DNA of 64,000 bases, taken from assembly GCA_032622095.1 (NCBI GenBank), contig CP136069.1:128009123-128073122 (forward strand), written 5' to 3'. This document shows positions 34,676-46,526 of this stretch, piece by piece. Both the position numbers and the translations under genes were made by a program. The DNA is from Siphonodentalium dalli (Eukaryota; Mollusca; Scaphopoda; Gadilida; Siphonodentaliidae). Within the stretch, counting starts at the first letter, position 1. Each line of letters starts with the position of its first letter. Below the pieces are notes generated by a model that had not been told where the DNA came from, searched no databases, and was given only the letters and a program-made list of their open reading frames with translations.

Positions 34676-34855
34676 ATCAGAAGAGGAAGTGGCGGTTCTA
34701 TGCTGCCGGAAAGAAACAAGCACCATACATTGTTCAAACAAGTTAGTAACATCACGGGAAGTGGTGTTTCTACGCTGTCGTAACCAAGTTAGCTAACACA
34801 CCATTGTGGCAATTTAGTAACAGATGAGGAAGTGGCGGTTCTTCGCTGCCAGAGA
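34676..34855 (+). repeat. Three direct copies of GGAAGTGGCGGTTCTA
   Basis: Copies near 34686, 34759 and 34830 each continue into GCTGCC- or GCTGTCG-like sequence and are separated by CAAGTTAGTAAC or a similar segment. An inverted copy lies at 32629-32680. Possibly part of the DIRS leader. Confidence 0.6.
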
Positions 34856-35163
34856 TTTATGACAAATACGCGAGAAATTGTGGTATATTGACTTCTATTT
34901 GCAGTCAAAATACTTAATTCTCCGTGCCGGTACGAAATAGTTGTAGTACACAAATTACTCGTCAGTGCCTAATCAGAGTAGTTACGCCCATTCTCATTGG
35001 TTAACATCATCAGTTAACTTTAAATTGATTCATCCGACCATGAGCGCAACATACGTTCGCCATTTCCACGACGACGACCCTTTTTGTTTGAAGACGACGA
35101 CATTAGTATTATAATATTAAGTTTTATACCAGCGACAATAGCAGACAATACCAGTAGACAATA

Positions 35164-36155
35164 ATGAGCAGGCCCACCAGAGGAAAGGAAAGACTACTAC
35201 AAAATGCACAATGGTATCGGGAATCACAGTGATGGTGAGACTGAGACCGAGAGACAAGAATTGGAAGAATCGGAGGCAGACTCGGAGTTTTTACACAATG
35301 TTGTAAACAGTGAAGCTGAATATAAATCAGTAACTGGACATGAAAACATAAAAGAGGAGAAGGGTGCAATTCCCATGAGTAAATCATTACCAAAACCGAA
35401 ATTCTACCAAAATGATGGCAGCTTCGAATCAGACTCAGAATCAGACGGGGAATTAACCAGGCTAAAGCAACAACTACAGCAAACAAAGGAAGTCAGAAGG
35501 CAGATGAAAAACGGACAGAAACAGGAACAAGAACGAATGAAGAGGGAAATCAGGCGTCAACTGAGAAAAGAAGAAGACGAAATTGAACTGATGAGCAAAA
35601 AGAGCAAGAATTTGAAGAAAGCAGGTAAAATTGATAAATCTATTAAAACCGTTGACATAAAAGATATCAGAAATGATAACAAAATCTCATTACAAGGCTA
35701 AAACCCAGTTAAAGATGTTGGGTATTATGGACAGTTCTAGCAGCGAATCGTACCAATGCTCAGATTCAGATAGTGAGAATTCGAATAGTAGGAAATCGAA
35801 GTCTAAAAAGAAATCCAAATCGGAATCCGGTTTAGAAACCAAGCCTTTTAAGAAAATCAGGCATCCGCAGGTTTGTCCTCAATCACATTTACAAATGGAA
35901 TGTGTAAATAAACAAATCTCATTTAAAAATCTGAGTTTTAATTAATTCGTAGCTGGACAGATGGAAATCATATTTGAATGTAATGATGATATTGAAATTT
36001 TTGGTCGCATGAAATTATTGCGAAAAATTGCATGCTATGTTGATGTGTACGAATGGATCTCGCTGTTAGATTACTATGCAGCATGGTTTCGTAGAATCGA
36101 AACCGGGCAAAGCTCATGGGCAGATAATCCAGCAGAAATCGAAACACCTATATAA
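35164..36155 (+). pseudogene. DIRS-type gag-like ORF, N-terminal part
   Basis: The likely start is ATG at 35164 (M-S-R-P-T-R-G-K-E-R-L), with a frameshift into an acidic, coiled-coil-rich stretch (35204-35701), then a second frame from 35673 that is serine- and lysine-rich. After one in-frame stop at 35943 the same frame gives F-V-A-G-Q-M-E-I-I-F-E, then R-M-K-L-L-R-K-I-A-C-Y and Y-E-W-I-S-L-L-D-Y-Y-A-A-W, a block seen in gag-like proteins of animal DIRS retrotransposons. A zinc-finger block of the same protein continues at 38403, beyond inserted DNA. Confidence 0.7.
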
Positions 36156-36423
36156 GCTGGTACATGTAGTTGCATGAGAACCAAAGGTCCCATCAAACCA
36201 ACTTCTAGACGCACTGGTGTGGAATATTCAAGTCGAAGGTATCCCGCGAATATTTCAGACGAGTCAAATAATTTGTTGAAAATTGTCATATTGCATATAT
36301 ATACAGAAATATAAATAAACGACGATTTTGATGAATATATCATACGGTGATATAACAGTGGTAATACTATAGTAATTATTATAACCAATGCCATGCATGT
36401 ACTATTAATGGTTATAGTGATTC

Positions 36424-36895
36424 CGCTCGAGCTATCGACTTGGGGTTTGGAACTTTGGTATATTCAGGTCTATTCTGCACGATAGGGTATGCCCCATTTC
36501 GCTCGGTCCCCTGGGGACGGTGCGGACGGCGGGTGTTATTTTCGGCGTTTTTGCGTACATTCATAGCGAATTCAGCAGCAGCGTATGTGTTAAGTTATTC
36601 ACTTCCGATGCAGCTAGCGACTTGCCCGATCGCCCATGAATGCATAGGTGTATTCGCTGCATGATATAATGTCCATTTCCGTGGTCAGGCAGCCAGGGGA
36701 GGTGCGGTCGGTGCCTTTTTGGATTTTGCGTACCTGACGGAACCGGCCGCAAGTTAGGGGTTAACAGTGTCGTGTCCGCTCGAGCTATCGACTTGGGGAT
36801 TGAAACTTTGGTACATTCAGGTCTATTCTGCACGATAGTGCAAACCCCATCACGCTCGGACCCCTGGTGGAGGTGCGGTCGGGTGCGGACGGTGC
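36424..36895. repeat. Diverged direct repeat pair, about 352 bp apart
   Basis: CGCTCGAGCTATCGACTTGG and CAGGTCTATTCTGCACGATA occur at 36426 and again at 36778, each followed by GCTCGG and a G-rich GGTGCGGACGG or GGTGCGGTCGG run. Part of the DNA inserted in the DIRS gag. Confidence 0.75.
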
Positions 36896-37228
36896 GATCG
36901 GCTTTTAGTAGGACCGGCAATAGGTGTACATTGGTGTTGACTTCATGCAGTGTCAATGGCAGACGCTTTGTGTTGTAAATCTAAACGCAACTTTTGAGTG
37001 GGGATAAGGGAAAGATGCTTTATATAATCAGTTTAAGTGACGGAGGTTTTTATTGCGAGTCAAGTTTCCAAAATGAATTTCTTTCATTTGCAGTCTGATC
37101 CGTATTAATTAATTCCAACTTAACAAAACCAATCGATCTTTCCAACTAGCCGCGATTAAAATTATCTTAATTGCGTAGTCACCATGGTATACTTACTATT
37201 TTTCCATGAATTGAACAAATGTGCACCA

Positions 37229-38047
37229 CAGGGGTGGCGCCAGTGGGGGGGGGGGGGGGCTACAACCCCCTTGTCGGGGAGCTCTAGCCCCCTCGTCGGG
37301 GAGGACTTGTCGGGGATTTTCTATATGTAAGTCGGTTGTGTGTATAAGATGAAGTAATCATGTACAGACTGTCAGTGTGGGAAAGTGTCAGAGAGAGATC
37401 ATACAGCGGAATATATCCCACACAACATATCCATGGCACATGTTCCCATTAAATCCGGGGGTATTCCCCGGTATTGTTACACCATCAGCGTTTTAGTGGT
37501 AATGAAAATCTATTGAAACATGTGTGCTTTATCATTGCTGGCTACTCTGGCATTCGCCACAATGGCCACATTAGTCTATAGAACCATTGCGTACCTACAG
37601 TATGGCCACATGTAAGCTATATCCCCGACAGTGAATTTGAGTGAAACACCATGCTGGCACTTGCAACTAATGAAATTAGAAATTAGAATTTAGAACTGAC
37701 ACAGAAGACAAGTGGCCTCCCTAGAATATAGGAATTTTCACAACAATTCATGGGTTTTAATCTTCGAGTTATCTCATCTGCTAATTATGGCTGATGTATT
37801 GCTAAACTTTATGACGACTCCCTCGCATTTTGGCCCGGCCCGGAACCATCATGTGTTACGTTCAGATATATAAGAAGCAAGGCATTAATTTATTATAATT
37901 ACTTCAATATGGTTTTGTTCATTGGTTCGCCACACACACTATGTGGGCTCATTTCACATACCAACAGGCAAATATGGTGTAATTTAGTGTAGCCCCCCTG
38001 TCGGGGAGCACAGCTCCCCTGTCGGGGATTTTCTGGTGCCACCCCTG
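37229..38047. mobile_element. hAT MITE with 8-bp target duplication GTGCACCA
   Basis: Ends CAGGGGTGGCGCCAG and CTGGTGCCACCCCTG are 15-bp inverted repeats with one mismatch. GTGCACCA is duplicated exactly at 37221-37228 and 38048-38055. Subterminal regions hold repeated CCTGTCGGGGAGC or CTTGTCGGGGA motifs, a likely transposase-binding array. The 819-bp interior has no transposase. Inserted in DNA that itself interrupts the DIRS gag. Confidence 0.93.
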
Positions 38048-38269
38048 GTGCACCAGATACGCATAGACATAGATAAAACTATGCACAAACTCGCAAATAA
38101 ATAAAACTTCAGGTTGCGTTCAGATATCGTATTGCATATTTTCGCTATATGTTAATACACCGCAATTTATTTTTATTTGCGATTGTCTATTAAAACTTTC
38201 ATTGTATGTGGAATCTCTTGTCAGGATGTTATTGTTATTTACATGTACTCATGTTGCTTGCTCATATTA

Positions 38270-38331
38270 CATTGTTATTGTTTTCTTTTGTCAATAAAAT
38301 GTATATACATTCAATTTATCAAAAAAAAAAA
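38270..38331 (+). repeat. Retroposon-like 3' end with poly(A)
   Basis: An AATAAA at 38293-38298 is followed 23 bp later by an 11-base A run ending at 38331. This looks like the 3' end of a plus-strand retroposed copy, though its source is not recognisable. Confidence 0.4.
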
Positions 38332-38333
38332 CC

Positions 38334-38434
38334 CCCAAACAAGTGGCTAAAGTAAATTCAAAGTGGCTAGAAAATTTGGCATTTGGCTATAATAATGGCT
38401 AAATGAATTTCTGGGCCGGCGGGAACACTGATAG
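38334..38434. mobile_element. Decayed hAT end related to the 22.4-kb MITE
   Basis: Repeated GTGGCTA / TTTGGCTA motifs followed by GGCCGGCGGGAACACTG parallel the right subterminal array and CAGCGCGAACACTG end of the 22450-23413 element. The matching left end was not found, so it is truncated. Its right edge lies exactly where the DIRS gag zinc finger resumes. Confidence 0.6.
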
Positions 38435-38621
38435 AGGGGAAGTTTGGTTCTGTTCCGACTACCAAAAACAAAAGTGTCATGTGTCTGGGGCACACTTTCG
38501 AGTGATAAGAGGTGTGATGAGAAGTGTGTTACACATTTGCGCAACATGTTATCAAAGGGACAATGTCCAGCTGTCACATCCAGAAACATCGGAATGTTGT
38601 CCATATTCTAACTATAAATAA
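38435..38621 (+). pseudogene. DIRS gag zinc-finger part
   Basis: The frame reads V-W-F-C-S-D-Y-Q-K-Q-K-C then H-I-C-A-T-C-Y followed by S-H-P-E-T-S-E-C-C-P-Y. The spacing of cysteines and the H-I-C-A-x-C block match the cysteine-rich end of animal DIRS gag proteins. It follows directly on the decayed hAT end, so the gag was split by insertions between about 36.2 and 38.43 kb. Confidence 0.7.
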
Positions 38622-38639
38622 CTATCAGAGTTCAAACTT

Positions 38640-39060
38640 GTGACAGCAAAAGATAGGGAGTCGGAAATAATAGTAGAGGTTATTGTAAATGAAGCTAATC
38701 AATCGAGATGTGTGCCTTCGCTGCATGACACAGTACCTGTATCACAATCTACTAGTATGTTACAAGCAGTAAATTTGAAGCAGTGTGAAACTGCAGAATT
38801 AAATGACATTGTTGAACAAAACCCAATGCTCAAAAGTAGCATGAGTAAGTGTGAAGTCATGACTGCTAGTGCACTTTAGACAGTAATTCATAAACATATC
38901 AACGATATTTCTAGTGAAAGCGATAGATTGCACAGAGAAAATCAAAACGAGTTCATGAAAAATATTATTGATTTGCATGACTTGGTGGTGAAGTCAGGAA
39001 CAAATAACGCTAGCGGATTAAAGATCTCGATTTATTCAACACTAAAGCTTTTTTCGCACC
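38640..39060 (+). pseudogene. DIRS region between gag and RT
   Basis: Open frame 38640-38879, then, after one stop, I-H-K-H-I-N-D-I-S-S-E-S-D and N-I-I-D-L-H-D-L-V-V-K-S. No known domain. Position suggests the linker or N-terminal part of the RT polyprotein. Confidence 0.4.
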
Positions 39061-39229
39061 CATTTGCGTGGGTACAATGACGAATAAATAATACAATACT
39101 TAGAATTCGGGTTTCAGATTAATTTCGAGGGCGAACTAAAGAAACAAAATACACAAAGAGAAAGCAACCACAAAGGGGCTAGGGAATACCCTGACCAAAT
39201 ATGACATTATCTGCAAAAGGAAGCAGAAA

Positions 39230-39830
39230 AATGGCCATAATAGGTCCCTTTAAACCAAATCCCTTTAACTCAAGTGAAATTAAGATTTTTCCATTAAACT
39301 CGGTTCCAAAAAGAGATTGTTCCGAGAGGCGAATAATTCTTGATCTAAGCTCACCCCGGATAATTCAGTAAACCATTTTATTTCCAAGAATTCTTATCTG
39401 GGGCGGAAATACAAATAAAGTATCCGTCTACAGACGATATGGTGAACTTGATTAATATATATTATATACTGGGTCCCGGGTGTAAAATGTACCGCCGGGA
39501 TTTGAGTAGGGCATACAGACAGATTGGGACATACTCGGGAGATATTCACCTACTGGGATTCTCATACCAAACCAGATCTATTTCGATCGAGTATTGGCAA
39601 TGGGAATGAGATCAAGTTCATATATATTCAGCGGGTGTCAAATGCCATTGCTCATATCAGTAGAAAAATGGGCTGTAGAGTTATAAACTATTTGGACGAT
39701 TTCGGGGGAGCAGAATTAGGCGAAAAATCCGAGCAAGATTACAATACATTGGGTTCGGTGTTGACACAATGTGGATTTGAAGAATCTGAAAGAAAAGCAT
39801 GCCCTCCATGAACAAACATGACTTTTTTGG
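39230..39830 (+). pseudogene. DIRS reverse transcriptase
   Basis: Ordered RT blocks appear in shifting frames: G-P-F near 39240; R-I-I-L-D-L-S-S-P near 39330; P-S-T-D-D-M-V-N-L-I near 39430; M-Y-R-R-D-L-S-R-A-Y-R-Q-I near 39490 (first catalytic Asp); H-L-L-G-F at 39550; and I-N-Y-L-D-D-F-G-G-A-E at 39690 (the Y-L-D-D active site, intact). The L-S-R-A-x-R-Q-I and N-Y-L-D-D-F combination is characteristic of DIRS/Ngaro RTs. Several frameshifts make it inactive. Confidence 0.85.
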
Positions 39831-40269
39831 GTGTCGAGTTTGATACAATGCATTTAACACCCACCGTCACACAAGATAGAGTAGTAGAAATACTGACATT
39901 GGTGAAGAGATCGCTACTCAAGGGAAGGCATCTCTTCACGAATTAAAAGGTTATTGGTGAAATTACACTTCATCTGTGCATGTGTCAGGCCAGGGAGAAT
40001 CTTCGTCTCAAGGTTATTAATTTGGCTACGGTCAATGGATCCTACTAGACCTTGTGTCAAAATGGAAATCCCCAAGTATGTCAAGCTGGATATTAAATGG
40101 TGGGCAATATATCTGCCATCGTTTAACGGGGTGTCCATAATGTGTCTATAAAATTGGTCCGAACCAGATGCAATCATTTCAAAAGATTCATACCTTGTTG
40201 GTTGTGGGGGCCTGTTCCAGGGAGATTGCTTCCACCCCCTTCCCAATGAGTATCATCAACATGCAGTTA

Positions 40270-40640
40270 CACATAAATGCATTATAATTGCTAGCAATCA
40301 TGGTGGCAGTAAAATTGTCGGCCCATAAGTTAACAGGTAAGCGCTTACTAATATATTGCGACAACACAACCACAGTGTCCGTAGAAAATTCGGGATCAAC
40401 CCAGAATATTTTTCATCAAAGTTGCCTCCGAGAAATATGCTATTTTGCGGCAACATATCAATTTGACGTTAGAGCGAAACATTTAGCTGGTGTCAATAAC
40501 AGGTTAGCTGATCACTTATCTAGGTGGTATTCATCGTTGGAAGCCAGAGAAAAAATCGCCAAACTTACTAACGGGAGGTACATGTATAAGACAGTTCCAG
40601 AACCCATAAATGTATTGAATTTTCCCCATCAATGGTAATT
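40270..40640 (+). pseudogene. DIRS RNase H
   Basis: The frame reads L-L-I-Y-C-D-N-T-T-T-V-S-V (second catalytic Asp region), then C-L-R-E-I and later H-L-A-G-V-N-N-R-L-A-D-H-L-S-R-W. The N-x-x-A-D-x-L-S-R block and the D-N block are as in DIRS RNase H. It is open for 116 codons, longer than any other DIRS part here. Confidence 0.85.
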
Positions 40641-41063
40641 TCAGACATAGAGCTGGAAAGTCTAAAAAGGGATGCCAGAAATTCACAGAAGCATGCCTTT
40701 GCCAAGGGCACATTCAAGAACTTGAATACACAATTTACGACCTTTTCGCAATTCTGTTATTATTTGAATTAAAACCCTTCCCAGCAAGTGGCGAAACTTT
40801 ATGTGATTACGCACAGTTTTTAAGCTGATCATTCAAGACGACAGATTCTATAAGAAATAACCTATCTAGTTTTAAACATTACATAGATTTATGGGACTGG
40901 AATGTGAGGCGATAGACTAATGTTTCTTAAAGTTAGTACTTAAAGGTGTCGTTAGAAAAAATCCATGGGCGCCAAAAAGAGCAGCCCCATTAACAATTGA
41001 GATATTAAACAGAATAGCGAATGTCATTGATATGAATGAACCAATCCAGTCAACTTTCTGGTG
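40641..41063 (+). pseudogene. DIRS tyrosine recombinase, N-terminal half
   Basis: Frames give F-E-L-K-P-F-P-A-S-G-E-T-L-C-D-Y-A-Q-F-L, then F-K-H-Y-I-D-L-W-D-W, then A-P-L-T-I-E-I-L-N-R-I-A and Q-S-T-F-W-C. These match the helical core-binding domain of DIRS tyrosine recombinases. Frameshifts occur near 40830, 40900 and 41000. The sequence stops at a TA, where a 9.35-kb element begins; the catalytic half resumes at 50414. Confidence 0.8.
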
Positions 41064-41740
41064 TACACTGACAATATATTCGGTTTGTGTTGGTATTGAT
41101 CAATACCAAATCTGATTCCCTTGGTTTTGATCAAAACCAAATCTGAATCCCTTGGTTTTGAGGACATGTTCAACACCATATATTGGTTTTGACTGATATC
41201 TTCAAGAGTTATCGTTACTGTTTCCGTGTATAGCACATGGCCAGACTGGCGGTCGCCATTTAATTTCGAGTCGACTGAAACACATTCTAGTGTTAAAATC
41301 ACAGCAAATAACTTAGTCTGGTTCAATGGGTGATCACAAATATGCTTCCCGATGGCCGGACAATCTTGGGGAATCTTGACAGGTATGTATATCTAATAAC
41401 TATTAATTATAGGATACTATCAGTTTCGACTTCAACTTGGCACGAAATCTTCACCCACGTATTTTGTCTCAGCACACAAGCTGATATATGGGCGCCATCA
41501 CGATAGAGAAGTGACAGAACATTTCAAACTCTACAAATAAGATTATGCCTTTGTCAATGGATAAGACATTACAAATTTTCATCAAAAAGACTTGAAGTTG
41601 AAAAAGACATTTCTCAGTATATTTGATAAAAATTTGTCATGATGTTTGAAATTGGTCATGTCCACAGCAATTTATCAGATTTAGAACTTTAGGTCATGTG
41701 TATGGAATGGCATGTATTTTTACATCTATTCCTTATTTGC

Positions 41741-43130
41741 GCTTTAGCCTAAGTCACTTACGCATAAGCGCAAATTATTTATGCTTAAATGCAAATCATT
41801 TACGCTTAAGCACAAAAGGAACATATTTTTCATATTTATGCTTAAGTACGAATAAGAACTAAATGTTAAAGCCCCATCCCATATATGGGAGGCCAAATTC
41901 ACATTTAATAGCCAATTACGCTTAAGCGTAATGCATTAATCCATTATGCTTGAGCGTAGTTCAGATTTCCATGAAAAGCATAATCTATTACACTTAAGTG
42001 TACAATGCCATTACGCTTAAGCGTAATGCCATTATGTTTAAGCGTTATGTCATTATGCTTAAGCGTAATTCAAATTCCATATGTGAAAACTCCCCTGAAG
42101 CTGAAATGGATGCAGCCAATTACTGATGCTAGTAACGTTTGACAAATATCTACCTTAGATTATATCATATCTGTAAGGTAATACGGCTATCAAAATCTAT
42201 TACGCTTAAGCAGAATTCCTGGCGCTTAAGCGTACTTTTCAAATTTCAGTGCTTTATGACTAATTTGATTCTCGCTAAATTAAATCTATTTTGAGCGCGG
42301 AATACGCTTACGCATAATTAGCTATTAAATGTGAATTTGGCCTCCCATACCAATATGGGTGAGCCACAAATCAATATTTATTTAGACCGATCTGTGTACA
42401 TTTGTTGGCCAATCAGTCTAAATAGATTGAATTTTGACAATTTTGATAAGACATACAATTTTCATCCAAAAAAATCTTAAAGTTAAAAAAGACATTTGTC
42501 AGTTAATTTGATAAAAAGTTGTCATTCCGTTTGACAATAAAATACGCACAAATTACTTATGCGTATTAAACCGCAAATTATTTGTACTTAAAATTTATGC
42601 TGAAGCGTAAATTATTTATGCCTAAAATAAATGCATATGATTAAAACTTAAGCTTAAATAATTTACGCTTAAGCACAAATGGATCATATATATGCTTAAG
42701 TGCAAATAAGGCATAAATGTTGAAAGTATGGGAGGCGGTTTTCACTTTATTAGCTAATTACGCTAAAGCGTAAATAATTATCTTAAGCATAAATTATTTA
42801 CACTTATAAGGCATAATTTATTTAAATAATTTAAATAATTTATACGTAAGTATGATTCATCTGAATTACACTTCGATTATGCTGAACCATAATTCATTTG
42901 TGCACAAGCACGCGACTCATTTATGTAAAGCTTAATTCAATTATATTTAAGCAAAATTTGGTTCTTCACCTATCGTGGTTGCTTCCATCTCATCTTGAGG
43001 GCATCTTCATGAGAATGTATATGAATGATGCCTAAGCGTAAATGAAGTAATAATTTTATTACGTTTTATCATTATGTAATGTCTACATGCAGTAAGTTAA
43101 ATTAAGCGCAATTAGCTAATAAATACGAAT
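41741..43130. repeat. Cluster of CTTAAG-centred palindromes
   Basis: At least a dozen exact CTTAAG sites and many decayed ones lie within palindromes approaching TTACGCTTAAGCGTAA. The cluster includes a TIR-bounded unit at 41885-42348 and partial further units near 42730 and 43110, with a shared ATTAGCTAATTACGC-type end. Confidence 0.75.
41885..42348. mobile_element. 464-bp MITE with CTTAAG iterons
   Basis: ATGGGAGGCCAAATTCACAT plus TTAATAGC at the left end is matched by the reverse complement at the right end (GCTATTAAATGTGAATTTGG then CCTCCCAT), followed inward by TTACGC palindromes. No coding content. A partial copy begins at 42730 (GTATGGGAGG). The target duplication is unclear. Confidence 0.7.
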
Positions 43131-44668
43131 AAGGCATGCCATATAAAAGGGCATCCAAGTTTAGTTATTGGTTGAAAGATAATTATAGAACAACTCCCCT
43201 TATCCTTATCCAAGATGCATGCAGGTGGTGAAAAACCGATCAGTCTAATAAAGTCTGATACTGCGATCAGGCTAATAAAGGTCAATCTGTGGATTACAAT
43301 TTACACAGATCTGTTTATACCTTGGAAACAACTAGAATTTGTTCTATCATTAAATTTGAGTCAGTTATCATTAATTAATGTCCTGTTAAATTATACCATA
43401 TCTATAGATGGTCAGTTTTGTATTTTTGTGTCTCATTTCATTTCAAAATTCTAGATTTGTCTTAATATTTTGAAAATGTTCATGTAATTTTCACTGAAAT
43501 GAAGATCGAAAACAGGAGAATGTTATAAATGCATGCTACTGCGTGGCTAATTTACTGTTTGTATATACTTGCAGATGAACAAATAATATATATATCTGAT
43601 AATATTTCATTAACTAAATGACAGTTAATCAAAATGAACTTGAAGAAGAAAATTATGTCGCAACATAGACATCGAAATTTGATCGGCTTACTAAGGCTAA
43701 GGTGTTACTTATACCACTCCCACCCACTGAATAATTCTAATTTTAAATATAAAAACTTCATGGTAACATCATAGTATGACGATATATTATGAACATAACT
43801 CTACAGTTATATACCGTTCAATAATGTACCCCAAAAGTTAAGACCTGTACCTGTACCTGGATAGAACAGACCCTAATTATTCGCTGATCGATCATTTCGT
43901 CACAAAAACTGCTCGTTAAATGTCTCTTTTTATGAGAAGGAAGTATTGGTATGTCATAGTAATGCATTAATATATGTATTGTCCGGGGAACATCGTGGTT
44001 TGGTTGTATTTTGTTTCATATTCTTCCTTTCCGGACTTGAAGCAAACGCTCCGTTGCCAGAAAACTGTTGCGGGAATCCTAAAGTTGAGCCTTTAGGCTT
44101 ATAAAACAAAGTGATGAAATAAATTACATCGAACATATGCAGATTTTAGTTCCCCCCCATGGTCTGTCGGCAGATACATATTCTCAAAATGTCTCCCTCG
44201 ACCATGTTAGTGCCACCGCAGATGCTGCTTTCAAAAAAGTGGAGGAAATGGCAGGTGGAGAAATGTGTCGAAATGATTTGGCTTGAACTGAACTGAAGTG
44301 ATTTTTATTGATAAATTGCCCGCAAACGCTACGGTGCTGCAATGTCTGCAGCTACAATTTTAACTACATGATCGAGCACATGCTAGCATGTAAATTGTGA
44401 GACCAGTGCGACCATGGGCATGTGACAGCTACCGTATGTCTATGATCGTGCGCGTTGCCGAGGTCACGCCACGATTTTCCTGGTAAAAACCAAACATTGA
44501 TTGATCACTTACGATATGGCTGCGATATTGCCATGGTCATGCACAATGGATGCTCCACCTGCGATTTTCCCCACTTACGATTTTAATCGCAGCAACTGCG
44601 GTGGCACTTAGATCCACCGTGGAACTGCATTAAGATATGACCACTATCAGTCTGGTTCTTAATACCAG
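43131..44668. other. Interior of the 9.35-kb element, no gene seen
   Basis: Short AT-rich frames only. Nothing resembling a transposase was found on either strand. Confidence 0.35.
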
Positions 44669-45455
44669 CAGAGGCAGACTGGGCCAAGAAACCGGCCCGG
44701 GAAATGAATAGAATACCGGCCCATCTGAGTGGCACCGAGTGGGGAGGGTCTCTGTTCGGGGGCTGTCCATCTTGGGAAACAGAGCGCCGAATGGGAGAGG
44801 GTCTCTGTTCGGAGGGATGGACTCCAACTGCACCCCCCCCTTGAATCAGAATTGGACCAAATACATGTTTTTGCATAATTCCATTTGCACCTCAGTGCTC
44901 TGCCCAATAATATCCAATATATTCATAAACCATGCATGGTTCTATATATTCCCGGTATGAGACCATTCAGATATTTTTACCTGCAAATTGCATAAATTCT
45001 AACATCTAGCGGTCTAACTCTAGACAAATGCACACGGCTATGGCAAGAGACCCGGACACACTGGGCTGTCCATGGTTGTTCGGTCCGGGTGAGAATATTT
45101 AGAAAACTATACAAGAAAATCGCTAATCCTATAGCATTTAGACTGGCCTCAACTGAAGCATTCCTATTGTGTTGGAAATTTCAATTGGGGAGGGTCCGGG
45201 AGGGGTACGGGGGAGGGTCCGGGAGGGGTACGTGAGAATTTTTTTGGGATTTACAGCTGGGAGTTACCGTTAAAATTTCGAGATTAACGGGGTCTTTACG
45301 TGGTGTTATACGATGTTGACAAGTTCATTTAATGACAAAATTATGATTAGCCAATTAGGCTGGTTAAACAACACATGTGGCGGGCTGGCGGCCCACGTCG
45401 GTTTCATTTGCCCATCGGGAATTTTCCCGATCTCCCGATTGACCAGTACGCCTCT
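44669..45455. mobile_element. Candidate hAT MITE, CAGAGGC ends
   Basis: Left CAGAGGCAGACTGG and the complement of the right end TAGAGGCGTACTGG match at 11 of 14 bases. The outer flanks TACCAG / TACCAG are similar but not a perfect 8-bp duplication. The interior holds a direct repeat of AGGGTCTCTGTTCGG and a duplicated GGAGGGTCCGGGAGGGGTAC. Likely nested in the 9.35-kb element. Confidence 0.5.
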
Positions 45456-46424
45456 ACCAGTGTCTAAGTACTGTTAACGCAATTAACACGGTCACAATGT
45501 ATTGTTATTTCAATGTGGTTCCTCAACAAAATAACCATCAACACAACATAACGCGGTGGAGGTGATCGTAAACGGAATGATGCCTTAGGTTCTACCAGCG
45601 AAATGCCAGAACATATTTGTGCCGGCCTGACATGTCTGTTTTGGCCGACGATATGCCTGTCAACCGATATGATGGCCAGATATAGAATTTGGTCATGCAT
45701 TCATTCCTCGCGTGAACATTATTTTAGAGTATGAACATCCTCATGGTTGAGGTCCTCATTGTAGTCGGTCATGTCACTTACGTACAGGGCGCTCAAAGAA
45801 TTTTTGGAAAAATTTCCACATACTCGATTCTGCCTCGCAATTTTGGAACTACGTCACTATTTAACATATTTAAAATAATTTTTCAATTAAAAACATATTC
45901 ATTTACAAACATCAATTTGAATGTAAAACTACATCACTTCCGAATGGACACTCGGAGCTACCGGATCGTTCAATGAAATTGTTCGCTGTAGAAGGTGAAG
46001 ATAAAATTATTGGCGCAGTTAACAATTGCATTCAAATCACACCAAGTAATTTTTTAATTCCTCAAGCAATTTGAAAAATACTGGTCGATCATTACCGATC
46101 ATTTCAGAAAACTCTTAAAACATAATTATATTAGTGGAGTGTTATAAGGTTTAGGGGAATTTAACACCTCTGTTAACAAGCAGTTAATCTCATAGCATTA
46201 GTACTTATGGTTGGAGGGATTACTAATCCTCCTGTGATATGCCTTTCTGATGAAGCAACTCGTCTACAATTGTATTGTTCAGTGATTGGCTTATTGTTGT
46301 ATGATAAACCACAATATAGATGCCAGTATAATTGATTATTAACTGCTCTTTCTATCGATATCAAAAGTCGTTCAACTCGCGAATGTCTAAACATAATAAT
46401 TAAGGTTGCAGAAAATGACACTAT

Positions 46425-46526
46425 CAGGGATAGCATTTGGTAAATGCTAATACAATTTGGCAAAAAATATTTTCATTTGGCAAATTATTTGACAAAATTA
46501 AATTATGGGGTCCAGCGCGGACCCTG
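46425..46526. mobile_element. Short decayed hAT remnant
   Basis: CAGGGATAGCATTTGG at the left, ATTTGGCAAA repeats, then GGTCCAGCGCGGACCCTG at the right resemble the subterminal structure of the 22450-23413 hAT MITE with an internal deletion. No 8-bp target duplication is visible. Confidence 0.45.
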
